From the NCBI RefSeq assembly GCF_013870515.1, contig NZ_JACBXA010000005.1, positions 1 through 64,000 of the forward strand: a DNA stretch of 64,000 nucleotides, read 5' to 3'. The translations under genes were made by a program, and so were the position numbers. Below, piece by piece: positions 54,892-64,000 of the stretch. The notes under the pieces were generated by a model. That model ran no database searches and was not told where the DNA came from. It saw only the letters and a list, made by a program, of their open reading frames with translations. How positions within the stretch are numbered: the first letter of the stretch is position 1; every line of letters starts with the position of its first letter. The DNA comes from Streptomyces albidus (ex Kaewkla and Franco 2022). GTDB lineage: Bacteria; Actinomycetota; Actinomycetes; Streptomycetales; Streptomycetaceae.

Positions 54892-56571
54892 ATGCATGCA
54901 GAGAAGTCACACAAGGGTGAAGGCCAGGGGCGTCCGGAGTACGACGTCATCGTTCTGGGCGCCGGAATAGCCGGCACGATGCTGGGCGCCATCCTCGCCC
55001 GTAACGGTGCGAAGGTCCTGCTGGTCGACGCGGGGGAGCACCCGAAGTTCGCCGTCGGGGAGTCGACGATCCCTGAGACGCTGGTGACCCTGCGGATCAT
55101 GGCCGACAGGTACGGCGTCCCGGAGATCGCGTCCCTCGCGAGCCTTGCCGAGGCCACAGGGGACATCAACCACTCCTTCGGTACGAAGGAGCACTTCGGC
55201 TTCCTCCTGCACCGGGAGGGCGAGGAGCCCAACTGGCACGAGGCGACGCAGTTGAGCACCCCGTCGGGGCTCAGCCAGACCAGTCACCTCTTCCGGCAGG
55301 ACACCGACCAGTTCCTCTTCAACGCCGCGGTGCGCCACGGCTGTGTGCCGAGGCTGGGCCACCCGGTCAGCGAAGTGGACATCGAGGACGACCTGGTGCG
55401 GATCCACGGGGTGGACGGCACCAAGACCACCGGCCGCTTCCTCGTGGACGCGAGCGGCTTCCGCTCTCCGCTCGCGGCGAAGCTGCAGCTGCGGGAGGAG
55501 CCCAGCAGGCTCAAGCACCATTCGCGCTCCCTCTTCACCCACATGGTGAACGTCAAGGGGGACGAGGTGCTGCACCACGAGGACAGCCAGCGTCCGCCGA
55601 CGCCCTGGTACAACGGCACCATGCACCACGTCTTCGAGCGTGGCTGGTTCTGGGTCATCCCGTTCGACAACACCTCCAAGTCCCGGAACCCGCTGGTGAG
55701 CGTGGGGCTGACGATGGACCCGCGCCGCTACCCCAAGAACCGCGAACTCACCCCGGAGCAGGAGTTCTTCGAGTTCGCCTCGAAGTATCCGGCCGTGGCC
55801 CGGCAGTTCGAGGGTGCGAGGGCGGTCCGCGAGTGGGTGTCCACCGAGCGCCTGCAGTACTCCTCGACGCGTTCCGTCGGGGCGCGCTGGTGCCTGATGG
55901 CCCACGCGGCCGGTTTCATCGATCCGCTCTTCTCCCGCGGCATCTCCAACACGGCCACCGTGGTCAACTCCTTCGCCTGGCGCCTGCTCGACGCTCTGCG
56001 GGAGGACGACTTCACCAGGGAGCGGTTCGAGTACGTCGAGCGGCTGGAGCAGGGCCTGCTGGACCACAACGACGCCCTGGTCGACTCCTCCTTCATCGCC
56101 TTCGAGCACTACCGCCTGTGGTCGGCGATCTTCCGCATCTGGGCGTTCGGTTCGGTCGTGAGCGCGAACCGGCTGCAGAGCGCGCTGCTGCGCTACCGGC
56201 GCACCGGGGACGTCCAGCATCTGCGTGAGCTGGAGGACGTGCCCAACCTGGGCCTGTGGTGGCCCGATCACGACGGCTACAAGTCCCTCTTCGACGCCAT
56301 GGTCACCCAGGCCGAGCTGTGCGAGCAGGGTGTGATCACGGGTGAGGCCGCTGCCGACGAGCTCTTCTCCCAGCTGAAGAAGGCGGACTTCGTGCCTTCC
56401 GCCCTCGGTTTCGACAACGCTGAGGAGCGCTGGCTGCGGCCGACGCCGCGTGTGATGTTCTCCCTGTTCCGGTGGCTGCTGACCAAGGCGCCCGCCGACG
56501 TGCGGAAGCTCTACCTCGGTCCGACGGTGGAGGCGGTCAAGACCCTCGCCTCGGGCCGCCGCCCGTTCTAG
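54892..56571 (+). CDS. Flavin-dependent halogenase-like enzyme
   Basis: A 559-residue protein with an intact FAD motif [10 protein letters not shown] (Gly23-x-Gly25-x-x-Gly28), the halogenase-type [19 protein letters not shown] and the diagnostic WxWxIP as WFWVIP (252-257). [14 protein letters not shown] is also shared with the family. This supports FADH2-dependent chlorination of an electron-rich aromatic or carrier-bound acyl substrate, although relatives with this motif may have lost halogenation. I chose the ATG at 54892 (GAGGAG 7 nt upstream); the longer frame overlaps the previous gene. It is followed 109 nt later by the NRPS. Confidence 0.78.
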   Translation: MHAEKSHKGEGQGRPEYDVIVLGAGIAGTMLGAILARNGAKVLLVDAGEHPKFAVGESTIPETLVTLRIMADRYGVPEIASLASLAEATGDINHSFGTKEHFGFLLHREGEEPNWHEATQLSTPSGLSQTSHLFRQDTDQFLFNAAVRHGCVPRLGHPVSEVDIEDDLVRIHGVDGTKTTGRFLVDASGFRSPLAAKLQLREEPSRLKHHSRSLFTHMVNVKGDEVLHHEDSQRPPTPWYNGTMHHVFERGWFWVIPFDNTSKSRNPLVSVGLTMDPRRYPKNRELTPEQEFFEFASKYPAVARQFEGARAVREWVSTERLQYSSTRSVGARWCLMAHAAGFIDPLFSRGISNTATVVNSFAWRLLDALREDDFTRERFEYVERLEQGLLDHNDALVDSSFIAFEHYRLWSAIFRIWAFGSVVSANRLQSALLRYRRTGDVQHLRELEDVPNLGLWWPDHDGYKSLFDAMVTQAELCEQGVITGEAAADELFSQLKKADFVPSALGFDNAEERWLRPTPRVMFSLFRWLLTKAPADVRKLYLGPTVEAVKTLASGRRPF

Positions 56572-56680
56572 ACGCGCCTTTCCACTTCACCGGCCGCGTG
56601 GCGTTCGCGTCACGGACTCCGGCCGTCCCCTTTCAGCTCTTCAGCCCCATGCCGACGATCTGCCCTGGAGCCTGCGACAA

Positions 56681-59600
56681 ATGCGTGATCGCCAAGGTGC
56701 CCGACTGCCGTTGCTGGACGCTCAGTCGGGCATCTGGTTCGGACAGCAGCTGGATCCGGCCAACGCGACGTACAACACCGGCGAGTACGTCGACATCGCG
56801 GGGCCGGTCCAGGTGGCGGCCTTCGAGGAAGCCGTACGGCAAGCCGTGGCGGAGACGGACGCGCTGCACCTGATCCTGTCCTCCCAGGACGGGGTCCCCG
56901 GGCAGCAGATCGAGGTCGGCCACGACTGGCCCTTCCACGTACTGGACGTGAGCGGGGAGCGCGATCCGCACGCCGCAGCCGTCGCATGGATGGAAGAGGA
57001 CCTGGCCAGGCCGGTGGACCTGACCGGGGGACCGCTGTTCACCGAGGCACTCTTCAAGATCGCCTCCGACCGCTTCCTCTGGTATCAGCGGGTGCACCAC
57101 ATCACGGTCGACGGCTACGGGCTCTCGCTCATCGCCCGCCGGGTGTCCGAGCTCTACACGGCGTGCGTCGAGTCCGCCCCCGGCGGTGAGGCGGACTTCG
57201 CCACCTCGGCGGAGCTCGTCGGCGAGGAGGAGGCCTACCGGGCCTCCGCCGCTTACGAGGAAGACCGCCGGTGGTGGCTGGAGCAGTTCGCGGACCGGCC
57301 GCGTCCCGCTGTTCTCGCGGGGCGGTACGCGGACCGTACGGGCCGGGTGCTGCGCCGTACCTTACGGCTGCCCGAGGAGACGGTTCAGCGGCTTCACGAT
57401 GCGGCCTACAGGCTGGAGTCGGGATGGCCGCAGCTGGTCACCGCGGCCACCGCGGTCCTGCTGACCCGCATGACCGGGGAGGCGGAAGCCGTGCTCGGAA
57501 TGCCGAGCATGTGCAGGCTGACGCCCACGGCACGACGCACGCCGTCGATGGTCATGAACATCCTGCCTCTGCGGGTCCGGGTCAACGGCGCGGGCACGGT
57601 GGGCGAGCTGGTGGCGGAAGTCGACGCCCGAGCCCGGCAGGGCATGCGTCATCAGAGGTTCCGCTCCGAGGAGTTGCGCCGCGAGTTGGGTCTTCTCGGC
57701 TCCGACAGGCGCCTGTTCGGACCCATCGTCAACATCATGCCCTTCGACTACGGGCTGGCCTTCGCCGGCCACAGGGCGACCACGCACAACCTCGCCGGCG
57801 GCCCCATCGACGACCTGCGGATCGCCGTGTACGACCGTTCCGACGAGTCCGGGCTGCGTTTCGACTTCGACGCCAACCCGGCCGTCTACGACGAGGAAGA
57901 CCTCGCCGCACACCAGGAGCGCTTCGTACGCGTCCTCGACGGACTGTGCGAAGCGGCGGGCACGGACCGTCCGTTGAGCACGCTGGACGTGCTGGGCGCG
58001 GCGGAACAGGCACGCCGTGAAGCGGCCAACGACACGGCGGGACCCGTGCCGGAAGAGCTCATGCATCAGCTCTTCGAGCGTCAGGCACGCCGTGCTCCGG
58101 AAGCGACCGCCGTCGTGGACGAGCGGGTGAGTCTCACCTACGGCCAGGTCAACAGGGGCGCGAACCGACTGGCACGGCAGCTCGCCGAGGCCGACGTCCA
58201 GTCCGGCGAGCGGATCGCCGTACTGGCGCGCAAGGGGTGGCGCCAGGTCGTGGGGTGCCTCGGCGTGCAGAAGGCGGGCTCCGCGTATCTGCCGGTCGAC
58301 TTCGAGTGGCCGCTGGAGCGGCTCGCACTGGTGCTGCGCCTGGGCGGGGTGCGGGTCGTCGTAGCCGATCCCGAACTGGCCGAGATCGCCGGGCAGTTGT
58401 CCGCCGACGGGGGCCCGCGCCACATCCTGATCGAGGACGGGCTGCTCGAACCCGGCAGCGCGGGTGACGAACCTGCGGACCCGCCGGCCCGCCAGACGCC
58501 CGACGACATCGCCTACGTGATCTTCACCTCCGGGTCGACAGGTACGCCGAAGGGCGTGGTGATCGACCACAGGGGAGCGGTCAACACACTGACCGACATC
58601 AACGACAGGTTCGGGATCGGCGCCGGGGACCGGGTCTTCGCCCTCTCCAGCCTGACGTTCGACCTGAGCGTGTACGACGTCTTCGGCGTCCTCGCTGCCG
58701 GCGGCACCGTGGTCCTCCCGCCTGACGAGGACCGGCGGGAGCCTGCGGCGTGGTGCGACTGGCTCATCCGGCACAGGGTGACCGTGTGGAACACCGTGCC
58801 GATGTTCATGCGCATGCTGGTCGAGGCCGCGGGTGGCCTGCCGTCGGCGCAGCGCGAGGCACTGGCGGGGACGCTGCGCCTGGTGATGATGAGCGGCGAC
58901 TGGATTCCCGTCGACCTTCCCGCCATCATCCGCAGCCGCTTCCGGCACCCGGATCTTCGAGTGATGAGCCTGGGCGGTGCCACCGAGGCGTCCATCTGGT
59001 CGATCGCGTACGAGATCGGTGAGGTCGATCCCCAGTGGCGCAGCATCCCCTACGGCGCAGCGCTTCGGAACCAGACCTTCCACGTCCTTGACGAGTCCTT
59101 GCGGGAGTGTCCGGACGGCGTGACGGGCCAGCTCCACATCGGCGGCATCGGCCTGGCGAAGGGCTACCTCCAGGACGAGGAACGCACGGCGGCGTCCTTC
59201 ATCACGCGCCCCTCGGGCGGCCGGCGGCTTTATCGCACCGGAGACCTGGGGCGCTGGAGAGCGGACGGGCAGATCGAGTTCCTCGGCCGCGACGACCTCC
59301 AGGTCAAGATCGGTGGTCACCGTATCGAGCTGGGCGAGATCGAGCAGCACCTCGACTCCTGCGACGGAGTGCGCCGGGGGCTGGTGCACGTACAGCAGAT
59401 CGGCGGCGAGAGCCGGCTCGTGGCCTGCCTCGTACCGGAGCAGACCGGGTCGCAGGGCCAGGAGCCCGCCGACGCGGGGGACTTGGGGCGCAGCGTGCGG
59501 GCGGCCCTTCAGCAGGTGCTGCCCCCCTACCTCGTGCCCGACCGGTACGTGCTCATGGACTCCGTGCCGCTCTCCTCCAACGGCAAGGTGGACCGCTCCC

Positions 59601-62600
59601 GGCTTCCCGGCACGCCCGAGGCGGGTCAGGAGCAGGAGGGGCGTCCGGCCCTGTCGAAGCCGGGCGGCGAGCAGCTGGTCGAGGGGGCCTGGCAGCGTTC
59701 GGAGCACAGCCCGCCGCGCACCCCTCAGGAAGAGGTGCTCTGCACACTGTTCGCGGACCTTCTCGGAGTGCGGGCGGTCGGTACGGAGGACAACTTCTTC
59801 GAGCTGGGCGGCCATTCGCTGACGGCGACCCGGCTCGTGGGGCGCATCCGGTCCGTACTCGGTGTCGAGCTGACTGTCCGTACGCTCTTCGCCGCGCCCA
59901 CCGTCGCCCAGCTCGTACCCCACCTGGAGGGGACCGCACGGGCCGAGCGGCCCCTTGTCGCCGGGGAACGGCCGGAGCTGATTCCGCTGTCCTTCGCCCA
60001 GCGCCGGCTGTGGTTCCTCAACAGCATCGAGGGCCCCAGCGCCACGTACAACGTGCCGCTGGTCCTCCGGCTGGAGGGTGAGGTGGACGCCGCCGCGCTG
60101 CGGGACTCCCTCGCCGATGTCGTCGCCCGTCACGAGAGTCTGCGCACCGTCTTCCCCGTGTCCGAGGCGGGCGTGCTGCGGCAGGAGATCCTCGACGTGC
60201 CGGACGGGCCGGGCCTGGAGACCCGTACGGTCGGAGAGGACGACCTCCCGGATGTGCTGTCGGCCGCCGTCCGGCGGACCTTCGACCTCACTGCCGAACT
60301 GCCCTTCCGCGCTTCCCTGTTCAGCACGGCTCCTGACCGGCACGTTCTGCTGCTCCTGCTCCACCACATCGCGGGCGACGGCTGGTCGCTGGCGCCGCTG
60401 ACGCGGGATCTGAGCCGCGCGTACGCGGCGCGCAGGCTGGGAGCCGCTCCAGCGCTCGCACCGCTGGCGGTGCAGTACGCCGACTACACGCTGTGGCAGC
60501 ACGCGCAGTTGGGCAGCGAGGACGACGAGGACAGCCCGATATCCCGTCAGCTCGCGTTCTGGCGTGCCGCTCTGGAGGACCTGCCGGAACAGCTCCAACT
60601 GCCCACGGACAGGCCGCGCCCCGCCGAGTCGGGACACCACGGCGGCATGATCGACTTCCGGTTCGACGCGGAGCTGCACACCGCGCTGCAGGCGCTGGCG
60701 CGGGAGGCGCGAGCGAGCCTGTTCATGGTGGTGCAGGCGGCTCTGGCGGCGGTTCTGACCAGGCTCGGGGCGGGCGAGGACATCCCGCTCGGCAGCCCCG
60801 TCGCGGGGCGTACGGACGAGACGCTCGACGAACTGGTCGGCGCGTTCGTCAACACGCTGGTGCTGCGCACCGACACATCCGGTACGCCGTCCTTCCGCGA
60901 GCTGCTGGAACGGGTGCGTACGGCGGACCTGGCCGCCTACGCACACCAGGACGTGCCGTTCGAACGCCTCGTGGAGGTGCTCAACCCGGTCCGGTCGCTG
61001 GCCCGGCACCCGCTGTTCCAGATCATGCTCGTCGCGCAGAACACCCCCGATGCCGAGGTGGCCTTCCCCGGTGTCACCGCGCACGGCGACGTCGTCGGCG
61101 CCGGGATGTCGCGCTTCGACCTGACCATCGGTTTCACCGAACGACGTTCACCCGACGGGACGTCCGCGGGCGTGGACGGCTGGATCGAGTACAGCAACGA
61201 CCTCTTCGACCGCGAGACCGTCGAGATGCTCGCGGAATGTCTCATCCGGATGCTCTCGGCGGTCGCCGCCGACGCCGCACAGCCGATCGACCGTGTCGAC
61301 ATCCTCTCGCCGGCCGAGCGCTCCCTGATGCTCGCGGCCTCGCACGGTGAGAGCCGTACCGGGCCGCCCGTCACACTTCCCGCCCTCTTCGAGGCGCAGG
61401 CCGCGCGCAGCCCCCGGTCGACAGCGGTGACTGACGGCTCCACGGTGCTCAGCTACGGCGAACTGAACAGGCGGGCCAACCAGTTGGCCCACGTACTGAT
61501 CGCCGGGGGTGTCGGCCCCGGCGCGTTCGTGGGAGTGGTCATGCCGCGCTCCGCGGACGTGATCGTCGCCCTCCTCGGGGTGCTCAAGTCCGGTGCGGCG
61601 TACCTGCCGCTGGACCCTGAGCTGCCGGCCGAACGGATCGACGTCATGTGCGCCGACGCAGGTCCGGCACGCCTGATCACAACGGCGGAGGTGGCAGCGG
61701 TGCTGCCGCCGGGGGTGCGCGAGCGTGCCCTCGTCCTCGACGACGAGACCGTGGCACGGTCGCTGGAGCAGGCGCCCGCCGGCGATCCGTCGGACGAGGA
61801 CCGTACCGGCGAGCTGACGCCGCGGCACGCCGCGTACGTGATCTACACCTCCGGCTCCACCGGCACCCCCAAGGGCGTCGTCGTCGAACACCGCAGCATG
61901 ACCGGTCTGTTGGCGTGGGCCGCCGACCGCATGGGTCCGGATGCGCTGTCCCGGGTGCTCGCCGCGACCTCGCTCAGCTTCGACGTCTCCGTCTTCGAGG
62001 TCTTCACGCCGCTGACGACCGGCGGAAGCATCGAAGTCGTACGGGACCTGCTCGACCTGACCGACCTGCCCGGCGGGGAGTGGAGCGGCGGCACGATCGT
62101 CGCCGTGCCCTCCGCCTTCACCCGGCTCATCGGAGACCGCGCGCTGCGGCTGCGGGCCGACGCGGTGGTGCTGGGCGGCGAGGCGCTCTCCGCCAGCGCG
62201 GTCGCGGACGTACGCGAGGCGCTGCCGGGCAGCCGGCTCGTCAACGGATACGGGCCGACCGAGGCGACGGTCTACGCCACCTCGTGGGAAGCGGGAGCCG
62301 ACGGCGACGGAGGCTGGGACGGCGAGCCCGCCATCGGCAAACCGGTGTGGAACGCACGGGCCTACGTGCTCGACGGCCGGCTGCAGCCGGTGGCCACCGG
62401 GGTGCTCGGAGAGCTGTACCTGGCGGGGCCGGGCCTCGCACGCGGATACCTGCGCCGTGCCGCTCTGACCGCGGAGCGCTTCGTGGCCGACCCGTTCGGG
62501 CCGCCGGGTGAGCGGATGTACCGGACCGGCGACCTCGTGCGCCGGCGCCGCAACGGCGACCTCGAGTACGCCGGACGGGCCGACACCCAGGTCAAGGTCC

Positions 62601-64000
62601 GCGGGTTCCGCGTGGAGCCCGGCGAGATCGAAGCGGCCCTCGCCGCACATCCCGCAGTGGCGCAGGCCGTCGTCGTGGTCCGCGAGGACCGTCCCGGAGA
62701 GCGCCGCCTGACGGGGTACGTCGTCCCCCGCGGCGAACGCGCACCCCGGCCGGGCGAGTTGCGCGAGCACCTCGCCGGACGGCTCCCCGACTACATGCTG
62801 CCCAGCGCCCTGCTCGTACTGGACGCGCTGCCGCTGAACGCGAACGGCAAGCTGGACCGCGGCGCCCTTCCCGCTCCGGACCGTTCGGGTTCCCGTGACG
62901 GACTGGCACCGCGCACTCCGCGTGAGGAGCAGCTGTGCCGACTGGTCGCCGAGGTCGTCGGGGTGGACCACGTCAACGCGGACGACAGCTTCTTCGATCT
63001 GGGCGGCGACAGCATCGTCTCGATCCAGCTGGTCAGCCGGGCCCGCATGGAGGGCCTGCATCTGACGTCGCGGGACGTCTTCCAGCACAAGACCGTGGCG
63101 GCGCTGGCCGTCGCCGCGCAAGTACGTGAAGAGGCACCGGAGGTCCCCGAGGACGACGGAGTGGGGCCGCTCCCGCCGACGCCGATCGTGCACTGGCTGC
63201 GCGAGCGCGGCGGCGACTTCGCGGGATTCCACCAGGCGATGTCGGTGCCCGTGCCCGCCGGCGCGAGCGAGGAAGCGCTCGGCACCGCCCTCCAGGCGCT
63301 GCTCGACCACCACGACGCGCTGCGGCTGCGGCTGGAGAGGGTCGCGGGCGGTGCCGTGTGGAGTCTGCGTACCGAAGCGAAGGGCGAGGTGCGGGCAGCG
63401 GAGTGCCTGCGGCGCGTGGACGCCGCGGGAACGACCCAGGAGGAGCTGTCCCGTTCGGTCGCCGAACACACGACCTCGGCCCGTGACCGCCTCGACCCCG
63501 AGGCCGGAGCCATGGTGCAGGCCGTGTGGTTCGACCGCGGTACGAGCGGGCCCGGACGGCTGCTGCTGGTGGTTCACCACCTGGCGGTCGACGCCGTCTC
63601 GTGGCGGATCCTGCTGCCCGACCTGGCCTCGGCCTACGAATCCGCCGCAGCCGGAGGCACCCCGAGTCCGGCGGCCTGCGGTACGTCCTTCCGCAGATGG
63701 GCCGAGCTGCTGCTGGAGCAGGCGCAGGACCCCTCGCGGATGGACGAACTCCCGGTGTGGACCGAGATGCTCGCCGGCCACGATCCACTGCTGAGCGAGA
63801 ACGAAGGCGTACTCGGGAAGGGGCAGCCGCCGGCGGCCGGTGGACACGGCACGCCCTCCAGCGGAGGCGGGCTCTCGCTCACCAGGACCCTGGACGTGGA
63901 GCGCACCCGGCCGCTGCTGACCGCTGTGCCCGCGGCCTTCGGCGCGGGCGTGGACGAGCTGCTGCTGACCGCGCTCGCGATGGCCGTGGCGCGTTGGCGC
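56681..64000 (+). CDS. Non-ribosomal peptide synthetase, C-A(Cys)-T-C-A-T-E, 3' end outside window
   Basis: The frame is open from the ATG at 56681 (GGAG 10 nt upstream; [20 protein letters not shown]) to the right edge: 2440 residues, incomplete. Domains: condensation with [10 protein letters not shown] (His139-140), similar to the first C domain of EntF; adenylation 1 (A3 motif [14 protein letters not shown] at 612); carrier 1 (LGGHSL, Ser1046); condensation 2 (HHIAGDG, 1228-1234); adenylation 2 ([10 protein letters not shown] at 1719); carrier 2 (LGGDSI, Ser2111); epimerisation ([10 protein letters not shown], 2299). My reading of the A1 specificity residues is DLYNMSLIWK, one change from the known Cys code DLYNLSLIWK. 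A2 reads about DVF-V-VGGVYK, with no confident match. TTA codon 228 at 57362. Product: a dipeptide or longer chain including Cys and a D-residue. Confidence 0.92.
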   Translation, partial: MRDRQGARLPLLDAQSGIWFGQQLDPANATYNTGEYVDIAGPVQVAAFEEAVRQAVAETDALHLILSSQDGVPGQQIEVGHDWPFHVLDVSGERDPHAAAVAWMEEDLARPVDLTGGPLFTEALFKIASDRFLWYQRVHHITVDGYGLSLIARRVSELYTACVESAPGGEADFATSAELVGEEEAYRASAAYEEDRRWWLEQFADRPRPAVLAGRYADRTGRVLRRTLRLPEETVQRLHDAAYRLESGWPQLVTAATAVLLTRMTGEAEAVLGMPSMCRLTPTARRTPSMVMNILPLRVRVNGAGTVGELVAEVDARARQGMRHQRFRSEELRRELGLLGSDRRLFGPIVNIMPFDYGLAFAGHRATTHNLAGGPIDDLRIAVYDRSDESGLRFDFDANPAVYDEEDLAAHQERFVRVLDGLCEAAGTDRPLSTLDVLGAAEQARREAANDTAGPVPEELMHQLFERQARRAPEATAVVDERVSLTYGQVNRGANRLARQLAEADVQSGERIAVLARKGWRQVVGCLGVQKAGSAYLPVDFEWPLERLALVLRLGGVRVVVADPELAEIAGQLSADGGPRHILIEDGLLEPGSAGDEPADPPARQTPDDIAYVIFTSGSTGTPKGVVIDHRGAVNTLTDINDRFGIGAGDRVFALSSLTFDLSVYDVFGVLAAGGTVVLPPDEDRREPAAWCDWLIRHRVTVWNTVPMFMRMLVEAAGGLPSAQREALAGTLRLVMMSGDWIPVDLPAIIRSRFRHPDLRVMSLGGATEASIWSIAYEIGEVDPQWRSIPYGAALRNQTFHVLDESLRECPDGVTGQLHIGGIGLAKGYLQDEERTAASFITRPSGGRRLYRTGDLGRWRADGQIEFLGRDDLQVKIGGHRIELGEIEQHLDSCDGVRRGLVHVQQIGGESRLVACLVPEQTGSQGQEPADAGDLGRSVRAALQQVLPPYLVPDRYVLMDSVPLSSNGKVDRSRLPGTPEAGQEQEGRPALSKPGGEQLVEGAWQRSEHSPPRTPQEEVLCTLFADLLGVRAVGTEDNFFELGGHSLTATRLVGRIRSVLGVELTVRTLFAAPTVAQLVPHLEGTARAERPLVAGERPELIPLSFAQRRLWFLNSIEGPSATYNVPLVLRLEGEVDAAALRDSLADVVARHESLRTVFPVSEAGVLRQEILDVPDGPGLETRTVGEDDLPDVLSAAVRRTFDLTAELPFRASLFSTAPDRHVLLLLLHHIAGDGWSLAPLTRDLSRAYAARRLGAAPALAPLAVQYADYTLWQHAQLGSEDDEDSPISRQLAFWRAALEDLPEQLQLPTDRPRPAESGHHGGMIDFRFDAELHTALQALAREARASLFMVVQAALAAVLTRLGAGEDIPLGSPVAGRTDETLDELVGAFVNTLVLRTDTSGTPSFRELLERVRTADLAAYAHQDVPFERLVEVLNPVRSLARHPLFQIMLVAQNTPDAEVAFPGVTAHGDVVGAGMSRFDLTIGFTERRSPDGTSAGVDGWIEYSNDLFDRETVEMLAECLIRMLSAVAADAAQPIDRVDILSPAERSLMLAASHGESRTGPPVTLPALFEAQAARSPRSTAVTDGSTVLSYGELNRRANQLAHVLIAGGVGPGAFVGVVMPRSADVIVALLGVLKSGAAYLPLDPELPAERIDVMCADAGPARLITTAEVAAVLPPGVRERALVLDDETVARSLEQAPAGDPSDEDRTGELTPRHAAYVIYTSGSTGTPKGVVVEHRSMTGLLAWAADRMGPDALSRVLAATSLSFDVSVFEVFTPLTTGGSIEVVRDLLDLTDLPGGEWSGGTIVAVPSAFTRLIGDRALRLRADAVVLGGEALSASAVADVREALPGSRLVNGYGPTEATVYATSWEAGADGDGGWDGEPAIGKPVWNARAYVLDGRLQPVATGVLGELYLAGPGLARGYLRRAALTAERFVADPFGPPGERMYRTGDLVRRRRNGDLEYAGRADTQVKVRGFRVEPGEIEAALAAHPAVAQAVVVVREDRPGERRLTGYVVPRGERAPRPGELREHLAGRLPDYMLPSALLVLDALPLNANGKLDRGALPAPDRSGSRDGLAPRTPREEQLCRLVAEVVGVDHVNADDSFFDLGGDSIVSIQLVSRARMEGLHLTSRDVFQHKTVAALAVAAQVREEAPEVPEDDGVGPLPPTPIVHWLRERGGDFAGFHQAMSVPVPAGASEEALGTALQALLDHHDALRLRLERVAGGAVWSLRTEAKGEVRAAECLRRVDAAGTTQEELSRSVAEHTTSARDRLDPEAGAMVQAVWFDRGTSGPGRLLLVVHHLAVDAVSWRILLPDLASAYESAAAGGTPSPAACGTSFRRWAELLLEQAQDPSRMDELPVWTEMLAGHDPLLSENEGVLGKGQPPAAGGHGTPSSGGGLSLTRTLDVERTRPLLTAVPAAFGAGVDELLLTALAMAVARWR

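Noticed and set aside
57362-61084. Minus-strand frame of 1240 codons opposite the NRPS
   Set aside because: The NRPS domains on the plus strand are unambiguous.
61148-63847. Minus-strand frame of 899 codons opposite the NRPS
   Set aside because: Antisense shadow of the second adenylation, carrier and epimerisation domains.

Overview
This is high-GC actinobacterial DNA, almost certainly Streptomyces. It shows GTG/TTG starts, rare TTA codons, a cysteine-rich L33, an acidic N-terminal extension on NusG, and the classic order tRNA-Thr, tRNA-Met, rpmG, two MaoC dehydratases, murB, ada, aspartate aminotransferase, tRNA-Trp, secE-nusG, rplK-rplA, lipoprotein, rplJ-rplL, rpoB-rpoC.

Positions 1-20400 are this conserved core locus. 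It ends with a strong bidirectional terminator after rpoC. The usual rpsL-rpsG-fusA-tuf block does not follow within the window. Instead at least 43 kb of biosynthetic genes begin 72 nt after the rpoC stop. RpoB is unusual: its rifampicin-resistance region carries Asn at the position of E. coli Ser531, plus three other substitutions.

Positions 20461-26725 (minus strand) form an operon that should convert primary-metabolism precursors to hydroxylated 3-hydroxyanthranilate: class II DAHP synthase, DHHA dehydrogenase, PhzD-like isochorismatase, PhzE-like aminodeoxyisochorismate synthase and a flavin hydroxylase. Positions 27416-31009 hold a glycosyltransferase, the first two dTDP-hexose genes and a VOC protein. 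Positions 31117-48170 hold a sulfur- and carrier-protein-based acyl pathway: a second flavin monooxygenase, an SDR, a KASIII-like acyltransferase with Ser in place of Cys, a ThiF-rhodanese fusion, a cysteine desulfurase, a LuxR regulator, a tandem SagB-like flavin oxidoreductase, an AMP-dependent ligase, a stand-alone carrier protein, a DapB-like reductase, a class II aldolase, a phosphopantetheinyl transferase, an acyl-CoA dehydrogenase, a membrane acyltransferase and an SDR. Aminohydroxybenzoate ring, deoxysugar and sulfur-bearing unsaturated acyl group together resemble paulomycin (isothiocyanate-containing paulic acid) biosynthesis. That parallel is from memory and is an inference.

Positions 48183-64000 hold a TetR regulator, an MFS exporter, a DUF1707/DUF4190-type protein, a P450, two halogenase-like flavoproteins (one with its motifs lost) and an NRPS running off the right edge (C-A-T-C-A-T-E so far; first A domain predicted for Cys). 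A dyad CCTA-N7-TAGG occurs in front of both the TetR gene and the glycosyltransferase operon, so one regulator may join the two halves. TTA codons in the DAHP synthase, PhzE, dTDP-glucose dehydratase, LuxR and NRPS genes suggest bldA-dependent expression. No insertion sequence, integrase or CRISPR array was seen.
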